Of a DNA stretch of 64,000 nucleotides, positions 7,978 through 16,986 are shown in pieces. The notes beneath the pieces were generated by a model, which worked only from the letters and a program-made list of their open reading frames with translations, did no database searches and was not told the DNA's origin. The translations under genes were made by a program, and so were the position numbers. Source of the DNA: Mariniflexile maritimum (GTDB lineage: Bacteria > Bacteroidota > Bacteroidia > Flavobacteriales > Flavobacteriaceae); NCBI RefSeq assembly GCF_009746565.1, contig NZ_WRPN01000001.1, positions 1 through 64,000 of the forward strand, read 5' to 3'. Position 1 is the stretch's first letter; every line of letters starts with the position of its first letter.

Positions 7978-9812
7978 TATTTACTTAATAAAAATTCATC
8001 AACTTCATCTTGGTTATCAAATTTCCGTATCAAATTTATTTCTTCTTGTGTTAATTCAGGAATTGTGAAATTTTCTATGAAGTTTTTCTGATAACAAGGA
8101 TACCCACCTTCAATTGCAACGCTTGTTTTTGTTACATAGTAATCCATTACTAATGAATTTAGTATTTTTTGAACGACATCACTATTTTCAGATTTTGTAA
8201 TCGGGTTAATTGGTTCGTCAAATAAACCCATTGAGGTCTGCTCTCGAAAAAACAACCCATAACCATTTGTAAAAAAGGATTCTTCTTCATTTACCAAAAG
8301 AAATCTAGGTTTTTGGCTAAAAGTTGGATTCAAAATTTTTTTTCCTATTCTAGTTAACCCTTGTGTTCTTCCCCAAACATAAAATGGGTCAAAATTAACT
8401 TTACCCTTATCTCTATTCAAAAGTCTTTCTTTTTCTGTAAGTAGATAATAATAGCATTTGGGAAACTTCAATTTAAACTCTTGTTCTTGAATTGGAGTTG
8501 CCGCTCCTTTCACTACGGAATAAGGGAAAATAATCTTACGTGTATTTTGTTCGGCTTCTTCTTGTGATTTGAAATCGGAAATTTTATAAACTGAACGAAC
8601 ACAGTCCTTTTCTATCTCAAAGTTTCCATTTAACGTTTCTTTTATATAGTACCCGTTTTTTTCATTTTTACCGTCTATAAAATAGACATCATCTTTAAGA
8701 GTAGCTATACCAACACAAATATCAAAAAGCTTCCCAATGGGAGTTCCAATATTCTCAATTGTATTAATGTTTTTCTGCTCATCAGCTTTCAATAATCTCC
8801 ACTTTTTAACATTTAGGTTTTCCAACATATTGGGAGAGCCATTTGCATTTGCTAGAAAAATTTCTGGACTGTAATCAGCTTTTATCCTGTCGTATGTAAT
8901 TGAATCATTTTGTTGTTTGTTCAAAAAAGTGATTGCAGTGTATGTTTGAGCATCAAAAACTTTCTTGTGGCTGAAATCAACTATACGTGTAACGCATTTT
9001 TTGTTTTGGAAATACCTTCTTAATGATTCTCCTGCAAGTGATGTGAAATAATTGTTAGGAGTTATATACCCCAATTGCCCTGTTGGCTTTAATAAATTGT
9101 ATCCCAATTCAAAAAAAGCAAAATATAAGTTATACGTTCCGCCTTCAATGGTAGTCCAATGTTTTGCTAAATAACTTCTATTTTCATCCGAAAGGTCTTG
9201 AAATTTAACATAAGGCGGATTACCAACCACATTGTCAAATTTCAATTTCCAATTAGCTTTCAAACTGTCTTGGTGGTAAAGATTAAAATCTGTTTCTTCC
9301 AATAATTCGCCATATTGTAAAGCGTAAATGGTTAGAATGATTTTTGTTCTATGAATGTTGTACTCTAAAATATCAGAGCCAAAAATATTTTCTTTAATTA
9401 TATTACGAATACATTTGTTAAATGTTTTTCTGTAATAATCGGTTAAGCCAATTAAAAATGCCCCACAACCACAACTAGGATCTAAATTAGCGTCTGTTTT
9501 TTTGGGTTTAATTTCATTAATAATAAAATCAATTACATAGTCGGGCGTAAAAAATGCCCCGTTCAATTTTCTGTCAGTAACAGGAATAATTAACTCTAAA
9601 TGATTTTCTAGTTCTTTAATGTTAGAAATTTTTAATGCAGTTGTGTCAAAGTAAAGCGTTGTGCTTTGTTCAAAGTCTTTAAAGTAATCTGCTAATATTG
9701 GGCTTTCACTAAAGGCTATATTATTGATTGTTAAGTAGGAATAAATCAGATGTTGCTCAAGATTTTTTAGGTCGTGAGTTTGTATGAGCTGATTTAAAAT
9801 TCCTTTTTCCAT
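7911..9812 (-). CDS. N6-adenine DNA methyltransferase (Eco57I/TaqI-like)
   Basis: A 633-residue methylase that would protect host DNA from the neighbouring nuclease. The SAM-binding motif I is DPSCGCGAFLIGL at residues 111-123, and the catalytic NPPYVKF is at 198-204, typical of gamma-class N6-adenine enzymes. GQLGYITPNNYFTSLAGESL follows, as in Eco57I-type and TaqI-type methylases. The C-terminal half (about 330-633) is a probable target-recognition region, with no recognisable specificity. Its own well-formed promoter at 9839-9868 would allow expression without the controller, the usual safeguard that lets methylation precede cutting. It converges on the nuclease gene. Confidence 0.88.
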   Translation of the reverse strand: MEKGILNQLIQTHDLKNLEQHLIYSYLTINNIAFSESPILADYFKDFEQSTTLYFDTTALKISNIKELENHLELIIPVTDRKLNGAFFTPDYVIDFIINEIKPKKTDANLDPSCGCGAFLIGLTDYYRKTFNKCIRNIIKENIFGSDILEYNIHRTKIILTIYALQYGELLEETDFNLYHQDSLKANWKLKFDNVVGNPPYVKFQDLSDENRSYLAKHWTTIEGGTYNLYFAFFELGYNLLKPTGQLGYITPNNYFTSLAGESLRRYFQNKKCVTRIVDFSHKKVFDAQTYTAITFLNKQQNDSITYDRIKADYSPEIFLANANGSPNMLENLNVKKWRLLKADEQKNINTIENIGTPIGKLFDICVGIATLKDDVYFIDGKNEKNGYYIKETLNGNFEIEKDCVRSVYKISDFKSQEEAEQNTRKIIFPYSVVKGAATPIQEQEFKLKFPKCYYYLLTEKERLLNRDKGKVNFDPFYVWGRTQGLTRIGKKILNPTFSQKPRFLLVNEEESFFTNGYGLFFREQTSMGLFDEPINPITKSENSDVVQKILNSLVMDYYVTKTSVAIEGGYPCYQKNFIENFTIPELTQEEINLIRKFDNQDEVDEFLLSKYQLNIPVPNRFSYTSNNVLVNP

Positions 9813-9838
9813 TATTTAACAATGTTGACTTTAAGTAA

Positions 9839-9868
9839 CAAAAATACAACTTTTTTGTTTCTGTACAA
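9839..9868 (-). promoter_or_regulatory. Promoter of the methylase gene
   Basis: On the minus strand: TTG at 9868-9866, a 19-base spacer, then TATTTTTG at 9846-9839. This is a complete Bacteroidota -33/-7 promoter. The leader to the ATG at 9812 would be about 20 bases. Confidence 0.7.
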
Positions 9869-9873
9869 GATAA

Positions 9874-9906
9874 TTGTTTTTTAAATATCCAGGACTTATA
9901 TTTTTG
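9874..9906 (+). promoter_or_regulatory. Possible hpf promoter
   Basis: TTG at 9874-9876 and TATTTTTG at 9899-9906 are separated by 22 bases. This would give hpf a leader of about 160 bases. It is divergent from the methylase promoter. Confidence 0.4.
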
Positions 9907-10069
9907 TGTATAAAACTTTTTGCCCTTTACCTTATTGGTTTTAGGATTGCGCCCAACTCTAAACTACGATTAACAAAATCTTTAAGCTTTTTTTATGAAG
10001 AAAAGATGCGTTTTTTAGTTTTAAAAGATGTAATTTACAGGACGTTTAATAAATTAAAATTTTTGAATT

Positions 10070-10369
10070 ATGACAGTAAATTTTCAGTACGTTGATGTAG
10101 ATGTAAGCGAAACACTTTCTGCTTTTACAGAAGAAAAATTAAAAAAATTAGCAACGAAATATGAGTTTTTAATTGGGGCAACCGTATATTTTAAAATAGA
10201 TGAAAATAGGCACGAAACAGGTAAAATTTGCAACATTGAACTGAGTTTGCCCGGGCCGCGTATTTTTGCAACTTCCGACGAGCGAAACTTTGAGGTATCG
10301 GTGCGCGAAACCATTAACGATTTGGAGCGCCAACTAAAAAAACGCAAGGAGGTTTATAAAACACACTAG
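10070..10369 (+). CDS. hpf: Ribosome hibernation promoting factor (HPF/RaiA family)
   Basis: A 99-residue short-form HPF-type protein that binds the small ribosomal subunit in slow growth and silences or pairs ribosomes. The beta-alpha-beta-beta-beta-alpha fold is suggested by VNFQYVDVDVSETLSAFTEE, EFLIGATVYFKIDEN, KICNIELSLPGPRIFATSDE and the final helix VRETINDLERQLKKRKEVYK. It lacks the long C-terminal dimerisation domain of long HPF. It faces rlmH tail to tail with a 21-base gap. Another translation-related gene next door and a nearby Rel gene fit a stationary-phase theme, but no shared control is visible. Confidence 0.9.
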   Translation: MTVNFQYVDVDVSETLSAFTEEKLKKLATKYEFLIGATVYFKIDENRHETGKICNIELSLPGPRIFATSDERNFEVSVRETINDLERQLKKRKEVYKTH

Positions 10370-10390
10370 TTAATTCAGAATTCATAATTT

Positions 10391-10864
10391 TTACCGATGG
10401 TGGTAAGGTTCATTCCGTAAAATGGTAAAGCCTCGGTAAAGTTGTTCAATAAAAAAAAGGCGGATCATTTGATGGGAAAAGGTCATTTTTGATAACGACA
10501 GTTTCCCATTCGCTTTTTTATACACTTCCCCAGAAAACCCGTATGGGCCACCAATAGCAAAAACCAACTGTTTGATGCCGGAATTCATCTGTTTTTGCAG
10601 GTACTCGGAAAAATGTACCGAATCCATCTGTTTCCCATTTTCATCCAATAATACCAGAACATCGGTCGCGTTAAGCTTGCTCAATATAAGTTCGCCTTCC
10701 TTTTGTTTTTGTTGGTCTTCACGCAGGTTTTTGGCATTCTTAAGGTCTGGAATAATCTCAATTGAAAATTTAACATAAAAACTCAAGCGTTTTAGATAAT
10801 CATCAATCAACGACTGCAAATTTTCAGCATCCGTTTTTCCTATGGCAATTAGTTTAATGGTCAT
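10391..10864 (-). CDS. rlmH: 23S rRNA pseudouridine-1915 N3-methyltransferase
   Basis: RlmH is a SPOUT-class methylase that modifies pseudouridine 1915 in helix 69 of 23S rRNA. The 157 residues match the family length. Visible motifs are IKLIAIGKTDAENLQSLIDD at the N-terminus, FAIGGPYGFSGEVY (SAM-binding knot) and the highly conserved end SHQMIRLFFIEQLYRGFTIL, then RNEPYHHR. A TATTTTTG promoter box ends 5 bases before the ATG, so the mRNA may be leaderless. Confidence 0.96.
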   Translation of the reverse strand: MTIKLIAIGKTDAENLQSLIDDYLKRLSFYVKFSIEIIPDLKNAKNLREDQQKQKEGELILSKLNATDVLVLLDENGKQMDSVHFSEYLQKQMNSGIKQLVFAIGGPYGFSGEVYKKANGKLSLSKMTFSHQMIRLFFIEQLYRGFTILRNEPYHHR

Positions 10865-10869
10865 AACGG

Positions 10870-10877
10870 CAAAAATA
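10870..10877 (-). promoter_or_regulatory. Promoter -7 box of rlmH
   Basis: TATTTTTG on the minus strand, with its final G six bases from the first base of the rlmH ATG. It predicts a transcript that starts on or next to the start codon. Confidence 0.5.
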
Positions 10878-10964
10878 ACACTTCGTAATTATGAATAATG
10901 GATTAAAATATTAAAAATTTAAAAAATTCGCAATTGTAAAATTTAATAAAGCCAATCAATTTCT

Positions 10965-10972
10965 TATTTTTG
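10965..10972 (+). promoter_or_regulatory. Promoter -7 box of nadC
   Basis: TATTTTTG. Its last base is the first base of an in-frame GTG, so that GTG would lie upstream of the mRNA start. This settles the nadC start at the ATG 21 bases further on. Confidence 0.6.
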
Positions 10973-10992
10973 TGGCAAATCAACCTAAATTT

Positions 10993-11850
10993 ATGATAAC
11001 ACAAGAGCAGTTTGATCAGGAAGTGAAAGCAATAATTGCCAATGCCATTCGCGAAGATGTGGGCGACGGCGATCACAGTTCCTTAGCCTGCATACCCGAA
11101 AATGCAAAAGGAAGAGCCAAGTTATTGGTAAAGGACAAGGGCGTAATTGGTGGTGTTAATTTTGCCAAAAAAGTGTTTGCCTACGTTGATAAAAGTTTGA
11201 AATTAGAGATACTTATTGAAGATGGTTCCGAGGTTACTTATGGCGATGTGGTAATGTATATTGAAGGGCCATCGCAATCAATTTTAAAAGCCGAACGTAC
11301 CGTACTTAACGCCATGCAGCGAATGAGTGCCATTGCCACTAAAACACGTATGTTCGTAGATTTATTGAAAGGCACCAAAACCAAAATTCTAGATACCCGA
11401 AAAACAACACCCGGTATTCGCGTGCTTGAAAAATGGGCGGTAAAAATTGGTGGTGGCGAAAACCACAGATTTGCGCTGTACGACATGATCATGCTAAAAG
11501 ACAACCACATTGATTTTGCGGGCGGCATTACCAAAGCTGTTGAAATGAGCAAGCAATATTTAAAGGATACCGGCAAGGACTTAGATATTATGGTGGAAGC
11601 CCGAAACCTGGCGGAAGTTGAGGAAATATTGAAACTGGAGGGTGTGCATAGAATTTTGCTGGATAATTTTGATTATGAGGATACCAAAAAAGCGGTAAAA
11701 ATGATAGGCAACAAATGCCTTACCGAATCTTCCGGTAATATAAACGAAACCACCATTAGGCATTATGCCGAGTGTGGCGTTAACTATATTTCATGTGGTG
11801 CCCTAACACATTCGGTACATAACATGGATCTAAGCTTAAAGGCGATATAA
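10993..11850 (+). CDS. nadC: Nicotinate-nucleotide pyrophosphorylase (carboxylating)
   Basis: NadC converts quinolinate and PRPP to nicotinate mononucleotide, CO2 and pyrophosphate, the third step of de novo NAD synthesis. From the ATG at 10993 the protein has 285 residues, the usual size. The quinolinate/PRPP site is intact: ILDTRKTTPGIRVLEKWAV, KIGGGENHRFALYDMIMLKD and the MVEARNLAEVEEIL segment, with SSGNINETTIRHYAECGVNY toward the end. A longer frame from a GTG at 10972 exists but starts inside the promoter box. No nadA or nadB is in the window. Confidence 0.96.
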   Translation: MITQEQFDQEVKAIIANAIREDVGDGDHSSLACIPENAKGRAKLLVKDKGVIGGVNFAKKVFAYVDKSLKLEILIEDGSEVTYGDVVMYIEGPSQSILKAERTVLNAMQRMSAIATKTRMFVDLLKGTKTKILDTRKTTPGIRVLEKWAVKIGGGENHRFALYDMIMLKDNHIDFAGGITKAVEMSKQYLKDTGKDLDIMVEARNLAEVEEILKLEGVHRILLDNFDYEDTKKAVKMIGNKCLTESSGNINETTIRHYAECGVNYISCGALTHSVHNMDLSLKAI

Positions 11851-11955
11851 AAAACCAAAAATTTTAAATTCAAAGTTTCTACTTTCAAGTTTTATTTTAG
11901 TAGTTTTAATCTTTAGTTTAAGTGAAATTATTTACTTAACCATTAACTGGTACCA

Positions 11956-12897
11956 ATGACTAAACCTATTGAAGATAAACTAGATAAAATTCCGGTACTT
12001 AATATCATTGTAAGGTTTTTCAAAAAGGCCAAATTGCCCGGTTTGGAAGGCTTGTCCTTTTACGACCTTTTGGAGCTTTACATAACAGGTTTGGTAAAAG
12101 GCGCCCTTTCAAGCAGGGCAAGTGCCATCGCCTTTAGTTTTTTTATGGCATTGTTTCCGTTTTTGCTTTTTGTTTTAATCATCATCCCGTATGTGCCCAT
12201 AGACGATTTTAAAATCGAGTTCTTACGGTTTTTAGAGTCGTTTTTGCCACCACAAACCTCCGATTTTTTCTTCGAGAACATTTTTTATAACATCGACCAA
12301 TCACAACGTGGCGGTTTGTTATCCTCTGTTTTTATTTTATCCATAGTATTAATGACCAATGGTGTGAATGCTGTGTTTGCTGGGTTTGCCAACTCCTACC
12401 ACCATCAATTGTCACGCAACGTGTTCCGTCAATATCTGTATGCGTTGGGTGTGGCATTAATATTGGCTATTCTGCTCATTTTAACCATTGCCATATTGGG
12501 GTATTTTCAAATTTATTTTATTCAAAAGGTATTGGATACATTGGAAAACAAGGGTTATGCCGTAGGGTACCAAAGTGTATTTTGGTTTGCCATAGCCAAA
12601 TTTGTTTTCTTTGTGTTTATTGTATATATTGGTACGGCAACCTTGTATTATTTTGGCACTAAGGAAGGAAAATATTCCAAGTTCTTTTCGGTTGGGGCAT
12701 GGTTTACCACCTTACTAATTATTTTGTTGTCTTATTTGTTTGGGGTTTATATTGAACATTTTGGGCAGTACAACAAACTTTATGGCTCTATTGGCGCCTT
12801 GTTGATATTGATGTTTTATTTGTGGCTCAATGCCAATATTTTGTTGTTGGGGTTTGAGCTTAATATGTCATTGAATAAGCTAAGAAGAAGAAAATAG
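11956..12897 (+). CDS. YihY/BrkB-family inner-membrane protein
   Basis: A 313-residue integral membrane protein of the YihY/virulence factor BrkB family. A short cytoplasmic N-terminus is followed by the conserved KGALSSRASAIAFSFFMALF, and then about six hydrophobic segments, for instance YLYALGVALILAILLILTIA and GSIGALLILMFYLWLNANIL. The family was once called ribonuclease BN, a label now attached to another protein; its molecular role is unknown. It ends 3 bases before priA and may be co-transcribed with it. Confidence 0.88.
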   Translation: MTKPIEDKLDKIPVLNIIVRFFKKAKLPGLEGLSFYDLLELYITGLVKGALSSRASAIAFSFFMALFPFLLFVLIIIPYVPIDDFKIEFLRFLESFLPPQTSDFFFENIFYNIDQSQRGGLLSSVFILSIVLMTNGVNAVFAGFANSYHHQLSRNVFRQYLYALGVALILAILLILTIAILGYFQIYFIQKVLDTLENKGYAVGYQSVFWFAIAKFVFFVFIVYIGTATLYYFGTKEGKYSKFFSVGAWFTTLLIILLSYLFGVYIEHFGQYNKLYGSIGALLILMFYLWLNANILLLGFELNMSLNKLRRRK

Positions 12898-12900
12898 CCC

Positions 12901-15351
12901 ATGCCATACTTTATAGATGTTATTATTCCTGTGCCACTGCAAAAGCTGTTTACTTATAGTATTACAGCGGCAGAGACCCGTTTTTTAAAAGTGGGCATGC
13001 GCGTTGCGGTACCTTTTGGAAAATCAAAAATATACACAGGTATTGTTGCAGATATCCACCTTAACGCACCCACGGTTTACGAAGCAAAAGAGATTCATCA
13101 AATATTGGATGAAGGCCCCATTGTGAACAGAAACCAATTGCAGCTATGGCATTGGATTGCCGACTATTATATGTGTACCTTGGGCGATGTTATGCGCGCC
13201 GCCTTACCCAATGCCTTTATACTGGAAAGCGAAACCGTTATTACCAAGCATGTAAAGGCCATTGACGAAACAACCTTGAAGGATGATGAGTTTCTGGTTT
13301 ATGAAGCGCTGCAACAGCAACCGTCGTTGAAAATCCATGACATTGCCAATATCCTCGATAGAAAAAATGTGCTCCCGGTAATAAAACGCTTGCTTGAAAA
13401 GGAAGCCATTTCAATTGAAGAAGAGGTTTATGAAAAGTACAAACCCAAATTGCAGCGTTATGTAAAGTTACATGCCCATTTTTCATCGGAAGCGGCATTG
13501 CAAAAATTATTGGATGATTTAAGTCGCGCACCCAAACAGCATCAAGTTATTTTAACCCTGTTCTCTATTTCGGCAACCACTAAAAAACCCGTAAAAGTAG
13601 CCGATTTATCAAAAGAAAGTGATGCATCTTCTGCCATTATAAAATCGTTGATTGATAAAGGGATTCTTGAAGAATATTTCATTCAAACCGATCGCGTTCA
13701 ATATTCGGGTGATGAAAATGAAGACAGCAAGCACCTAAACGAGCATCAAAGAACGGCTTTACTTGAAATAAAGGAATCGTTCAAAATACAATCTGTTGTT
13801 CTGCTTCATGGCGTAACTTCATCAGGAAAAACGGAAGTGTATGTAAAATTGATTGAAGATGTTTTAAAAAATGGCGAACAAGTGCTGTATTTGTTGCCCG
13901 AAATAGCCTTAACCGCACAACTTATAACCCGTTTGCAAAATTATTTTGGCGAACAAGTAGCAGTATATCACTCAAAATATTCGTCGCACGAGCGGGTGGA
14001 AGTTTGGAACAACGTTTTAAATAATTCCGCGAAAGCGCAAATCGTGTTGGGCGCACGGTCGTCCATTTTCTTGCCATTTAATAAATTGGGATTAATTATT
14101 GTTGATGAGGAACACGAGCAATCCTTCAAACAATTTGACCCCGCACCACGCTACCATGCGCGCGATACGGCTGTGGTTTTAGCCAACTTTCATCAAGCAA
14201 AAACACTTTTAGGGTCGGCAACGCCCAGTCTGGAAAGCTATTTTAATGCGCAACAGAACAAATATGGTTTTGTTGAAATAAATAAACGCTTTAACGATGT
14301 TTTGATGCCCGACATCGAATTGGTGGACGTAAAGGAAAAGCTGAAAAAAAAGTTGATGAAAGGGCATTTTAGCGATCGCCTTTTGGAAGAAATGTCCCAA
14401 ACCTTGCGCGACGGACACCAAATTATCCTATTTCAAAACCGTCGAGGTTATTCGCCCATCGTAGAATGTAATACCTGCGGGCACTCGCCACAATGCCCAA
14501 ATTGCGATGTTAGTTTAACTTACCATCAGTACCGCGACCAACTACGTTGCCATTATTGCGGTTTTGCCCAAATCATGCCTGTAACCTGTTCCGCGTGTGG
14601 CAGTCCGGAATTGGATAACAAAGGGTTCGGCACCGAACAAATTGAACAAGAAGTGAAACTGTTATTTCCAGATTATAAGGTAGCTAGAATGGATTTGGAT
14701 ACTACCCGCGGAAAATATGGCTACGAAAAAATAATTACAGCCTTAGAACAGCAAGAAATTGATATTCTGGTAGGTACGCAAATGTTAACCAAAGGTTTGG
14801 ATTTTAGAAACGTAAAGTTGGTGGGCATTATGAATGCCGATAATATGCTGAACTTCCCCGATTTTAGAGCGCACGAGCGCAGTTTTCAGCTCATGTTGCA
14901 AGTAGCGGGTAGGGCAGGACGTACCGAGGAACGGGGCAAAGTATTGATACAAACCTACAATCCGCACCATACTATTTTGCAGCAAGTTTCAACCAACGAT
15001 TATGTTGGGATGTTCAAGGAACAAATGAACGAGCGCCATAATTATAAATATCCGCCCGTTTACAAACAGATTAAAATAACCTTAAAGCATAAAGAGTATG
15101 CGCGGGTTGAAAGTGCCGGTATTTGGTATGCCACCGCATTGCGCAGTATTTTTGGCAATTTTATTTTAGGGCCAGAATCGCCACCAATAGGAAGGATTCG
15201 CAATCAGTTCCACAAAAATATTTTAGTGAAGATCCCTAAAAAACAATCGTTGCCAAAAACAAAAGAAGCTATTATTAAAATAAATAACAGCTTCTTGAGT
15301 ATTACAGATTTTCGGTCGGTTAAAGTAATTTTAAATGTCGATAATTTTTAG
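12901..15351 (+). CDS. priA: Primosomal protein N' (replication restart helicase PriA)
   Basis: PriA reloads the replisome at stalled forks by binding forked DNA and unwinding 3' to 5'. The 816 residues include an N-terminal 3'-DNA-binding domain (IIPVPLQKLFTYSI, VAVPFGKSKIYTGIV), Walker A GVTSSGKTEVY near residue 305, the DEEH box (VDEEHEQSFKQFDP), GSATPSLES, and a zinc-binding insert with paired cysteines (CNTCGHSPQCPNCD, CHYCG, CSACGS). It ends with helicase motifs V and VI (GTQMLTKGLDF, VAGRAGRTEERG). The start directly follows the YihY-family gene. No priB or ssb lies nearby. Confidence 0.97.
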   Translation: MPYFIDVIIPVPLQKLFTYSITAAETRFLKVGMRVAVPFGKSKIYTGIVADIHLNAPTVYEAKEIHQILDEGPIVNRNQLQLWHWIADYYMCTLGDVMRAALPNAFILESETVITKHVKAIDETTLKDDEFLVYEALQQQPSLKIHDIANILDRKNVLPVIKRLLEKEAISIEEEVYEKYKPKLQRYVKLHAHFSSEAALQKLLDDLSRAPKQHQVILTLFSISATTKKPVKVADLSKESDASSAIIKSLIDKGILEEYFIQTDRVQYSGDENEDSKHLNEHQRTALLEIKESFKIQSVVLLHGVTSSGKTEVYVKLIEDVLKNGEQVLYLLPEIALTAQLITRLQNYFGEQVAVYHSKYSSHERVEVWNNVLNNSAKAQIVLGARSSIFLPFNKLGLIIVDEEHEQSFKQFDPAPRYHARDTAVVLANFHQAKTLLGSATPSLESYFNAQQNKYGFVEINKRFNDVLMPDIELVDVKEKLKKKLMKGHFSDRLLEEMSQTLRDGHQIILFQNRRGYSPIVECNTCGHSPQCPNCDVSLTYHQYRDQLRCHYCGFAQIMPVTCSACGSPELDNKGFGTEQIEQEVKLLFPDYKVARMDLDTTRGKYGYEKIITALEQQEIDILVGTQMLTKGLDFRNVKLVGIMNADNMLNFPDFRAHERSFQLMLQVAGRAGRTEERGKVLIQTYNPHHTILQQVSTNDYVGMFKEQMNERHNYKYPPVYKQIKITLKHKEYARVESAGIWYATALRSIFGNFILGPESPPIGRIRNQFHKNILVKIPKKQSLPKTKEAIIKINNSFLSITDFRSVKVILNVDNF

Positions 15352-15428
15352 TGGATTAGAATTTGTTCCCAAATTTCGTTATTGAACGACTCCAATGGTT
15401 TTAGGAACGGTTTAACGAAGCTAGGTTT

Positions 15429-16124
15429 CTAAATATTATTCAAAGCATCAACCAGTTGGGTTTTTTTGTTCCTGCTTAAAGGAATTTCATAAGCGCCAAC
15501 TTCCACATTTTTACTGTTGAACCTGTCAATTTTATCCAAATTCACAATGTATGATTTGTGAATTCTCAAAAATTTATTTTCCGGTAATTCTTTTTCAAAA
15601 GATTTCATGGTAGATAATACCACCAAGCTGTTTTCTTCTGTAACAAGCTTCACATAATCACCAAGGGCTTCAATCCACTTAATGTCTTTTATGTAAACTT
15701 TACGTTTTTTAAGGTTGCTCTTCACAAATATGTGCTCGCCTTCTTCCTCGTTAAAATCTTGCGTTAGTTTGTGCTGTTCAAGCGCCTTATCAACGGCAAT
15801 ATTAAAACGTTCCCTAGTAATGGGTTTGTGTAAATAATCGGTCGCATCATAGTTAAATGCTTTAAAGGCATACTCTGTTTTACCGGTTACAAAAATAATT
15901 TGGGGTTTGTTGTTCAATACGTCCAATAGCTCAAATCCATTTAGCACGGGCATTTCAATGTCTAAAAAGATAAGGTCAACTTGGTGTGTATTTAAACCAT
16001 TTTTTGTTTCTAAAGCACTACTGTACTCTGCAATCAAGTTAAGAGCGGGGTGATTCTCTACTAACTTAACAATAGAGAGACGCTGTATCGCTGAATCATC
16101 TACTACTACACAGTTTAAAGTCAT
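15429..16124 (-). CDS. LytTR-type two-component response regulator
   Basis: A 231-residue response regulator from the ATG at 16124. A frame begins 14 codons earlier, but the receiver domain starts precisely with MTLNCVVVDDSAIQR. The acidic pocket is VVDD (residues 8-10), with phospho-acceptor Asp55 in LIFLDIEMPVLNGFELL and a conserved lysine in HKPITRERF. The C-terminal half is a LytTR DNA-binding domain (KKRKVYIKDIKWIEALGDYV, then KSYIVNLDKIDRF). No histidine kinase is adjacent, so it is an orphan here. In Bacteroidota such regulators usually pair with a LytS/YehU-type membrane kinase. Confidence 0.92.
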   Translation of the reverse strand: MTLNCVVVDDSAIQRLSIVKLVENHPALNLIAEYSSALETKNGLNTHQVDLIFLDIEMPVLNGFELLDVLNNKPQIIFVTGKTEYAFKAFNYDATDYLHKPITRERFNIAVDKALEQHKLTQDFNEEEGEHIFVKSNLKKRKVYIKDIKWIEALGDYVKLVTEENSLVVLSTMKSFEKELPENKFLRIHKSYIVNLDKIDRFNSKNVEVGAYEIPLSRNKKTQLVDALNNI

Positions 16125-16271
16125 AACATTTATATTATTTCGGTTAAGATATCGACAATAGTACAAAAAATTCGGCTAAAAACCAAAAACATCGTTAAAC
16201 TGTTTAAATTAACATAATTTTAACATTTGTTTTTCACATCAAATATAATGTAAATATACAATACTTTTTAG

Positions 16272-16302
16272 TTGCGTAGTATGTATTTAATACCTATTTT
16301 TG
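16272..16302 (+). promoter_or_regulatory. Promoter of the rpsF-rpsR-rplI operon
   Basis: TTG at 16272-16274, a 20-base spacer, then TATTTTTG at 16295-16302. This is the best-formed Bacteroidota promoter in the window. The leader to the rpsF ATG would be about 26 bases. Confidence 0.75.
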
Positions 16303-16333
16303 CACCCAATTTTTAACAATAAACACGATTTTT

Positions 16334-16672
16334 ATGAATCATTATGAAACTGTTTTCATCTTAAATCCCGTTTTATCTGAAGAACAGATAAAGGAAACAG
16401 TAAAGAAATACGAAGATTTTCTTGTTTCTAACGGCGCTAAGATGGTATCAAAGGAAGATTGGGGGCTAAAAAAATTGGCTTACCCCATCCAAAACAAAAA
16501 AAGTGGTTTTTACCATTTATTTGAGTACACTGTTGCAGGTGAAGTGATCAACGCCTTAGAGGTAGAGTTTAGACGTGATGAGCGTTTTATGCGTTATTTA
16601 ACGGTTGCGTTGGATAAGCACGCCATTTCCTGGGCCGAGAGAAGAAGAGTTAAACTTAAACAAAAAGCTTAA
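16334..16672 (+). CDS. rpsF: 30S ribosomal protein S6
   Basis: S6 binds S18 and helps to assemble the platform of the small subunit. The 112 residues include the typical opening [20 protein letters not shown] and the [20 protein letters not shown] strand region, then [20 protein letters not shown]. First gene of a three-gene ribosomal operon, two bases before rpsR. Confidence 0.98.
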   Translation: MNHYETVFILNPVLSEEQIKETVKKYEDFLVSNGAKMVSKEDWGLKKLAYPIQNKKSGFYHLFEYTVAGEVINALEVEFRRDERFMRYLTVALDKHAISWAERRRVKLKQKA

Positions 16673-16674
16673 TC

Positions 16675-16971
16675 ATGTCATCAATAGAACAACAATCCAA
16701 AGGAAAAAAAGACGGCGAAATCAGATATTTAACGCCGCTTAATATTGATACAAACAAACAAAAGAAATACTGTCGTTTTAAAAAATCGGGTATCAAATAC
16801 ATCGATTATAAAGATGCCGATTTCTTATTAAAGTTTGTAAACGAGCAAGGTAAAATTTTACCACGCCGTTTAACAGGAACCTCATTAAAGTTCCAAAGAA
16901 AAGTGTCCGTGGCTGTTAAAAGAGCACGTCATTTAGCGTTAATGCCTTATGTGGCCGATTTATTAAAATAA
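16675..16971 (+). CDS. rpsR: 30S ribosomal protein S18
   Basis: S18 sits on the small-subunit platform with S6. The 98-residue form has a longer N-terminus than Escherichia coli S18 (about 75 residues). The core is [20 protein letters not shown], then [20 protein letters not shown] and [20 protein letters not shown]. It lies two bases after rpsF and 15 before rplI. Confidence 0.97.
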   Translation: MSSIEQQSKGKKDGEIRYLTPLNIDTNKQKKYCRFKKSGIKYIDYKDADFLLKFVNEQGKILPRRLTGTSLKFQRKVSVAVKRARHLALMPYVADLLK

Positions 16972-16986
16972 AAAATACCGATAACA

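Noticed and set aside
9874-10095. 73-residue plus-strand open frame before hpf
   Set aside because: It has an unusual hydrophobic and aromatic composition, no family resemblance, and overlaps the hpf start region. It is more likely leader DNA.
10972-10992. Upstream GTG start for nadC
   Set aside because: It overlaps the TATTTTTG promoter box, so it would be outside the mRNA. The ATG at 10993 gives the family length.
11956-12897. Ribonuclease BN activity for the YihY/BrkB-type protein
   Set aside because: The old name was transferred by error; the true RNase BN/Z is a different protein. Only the membrane-protein family call is supported.
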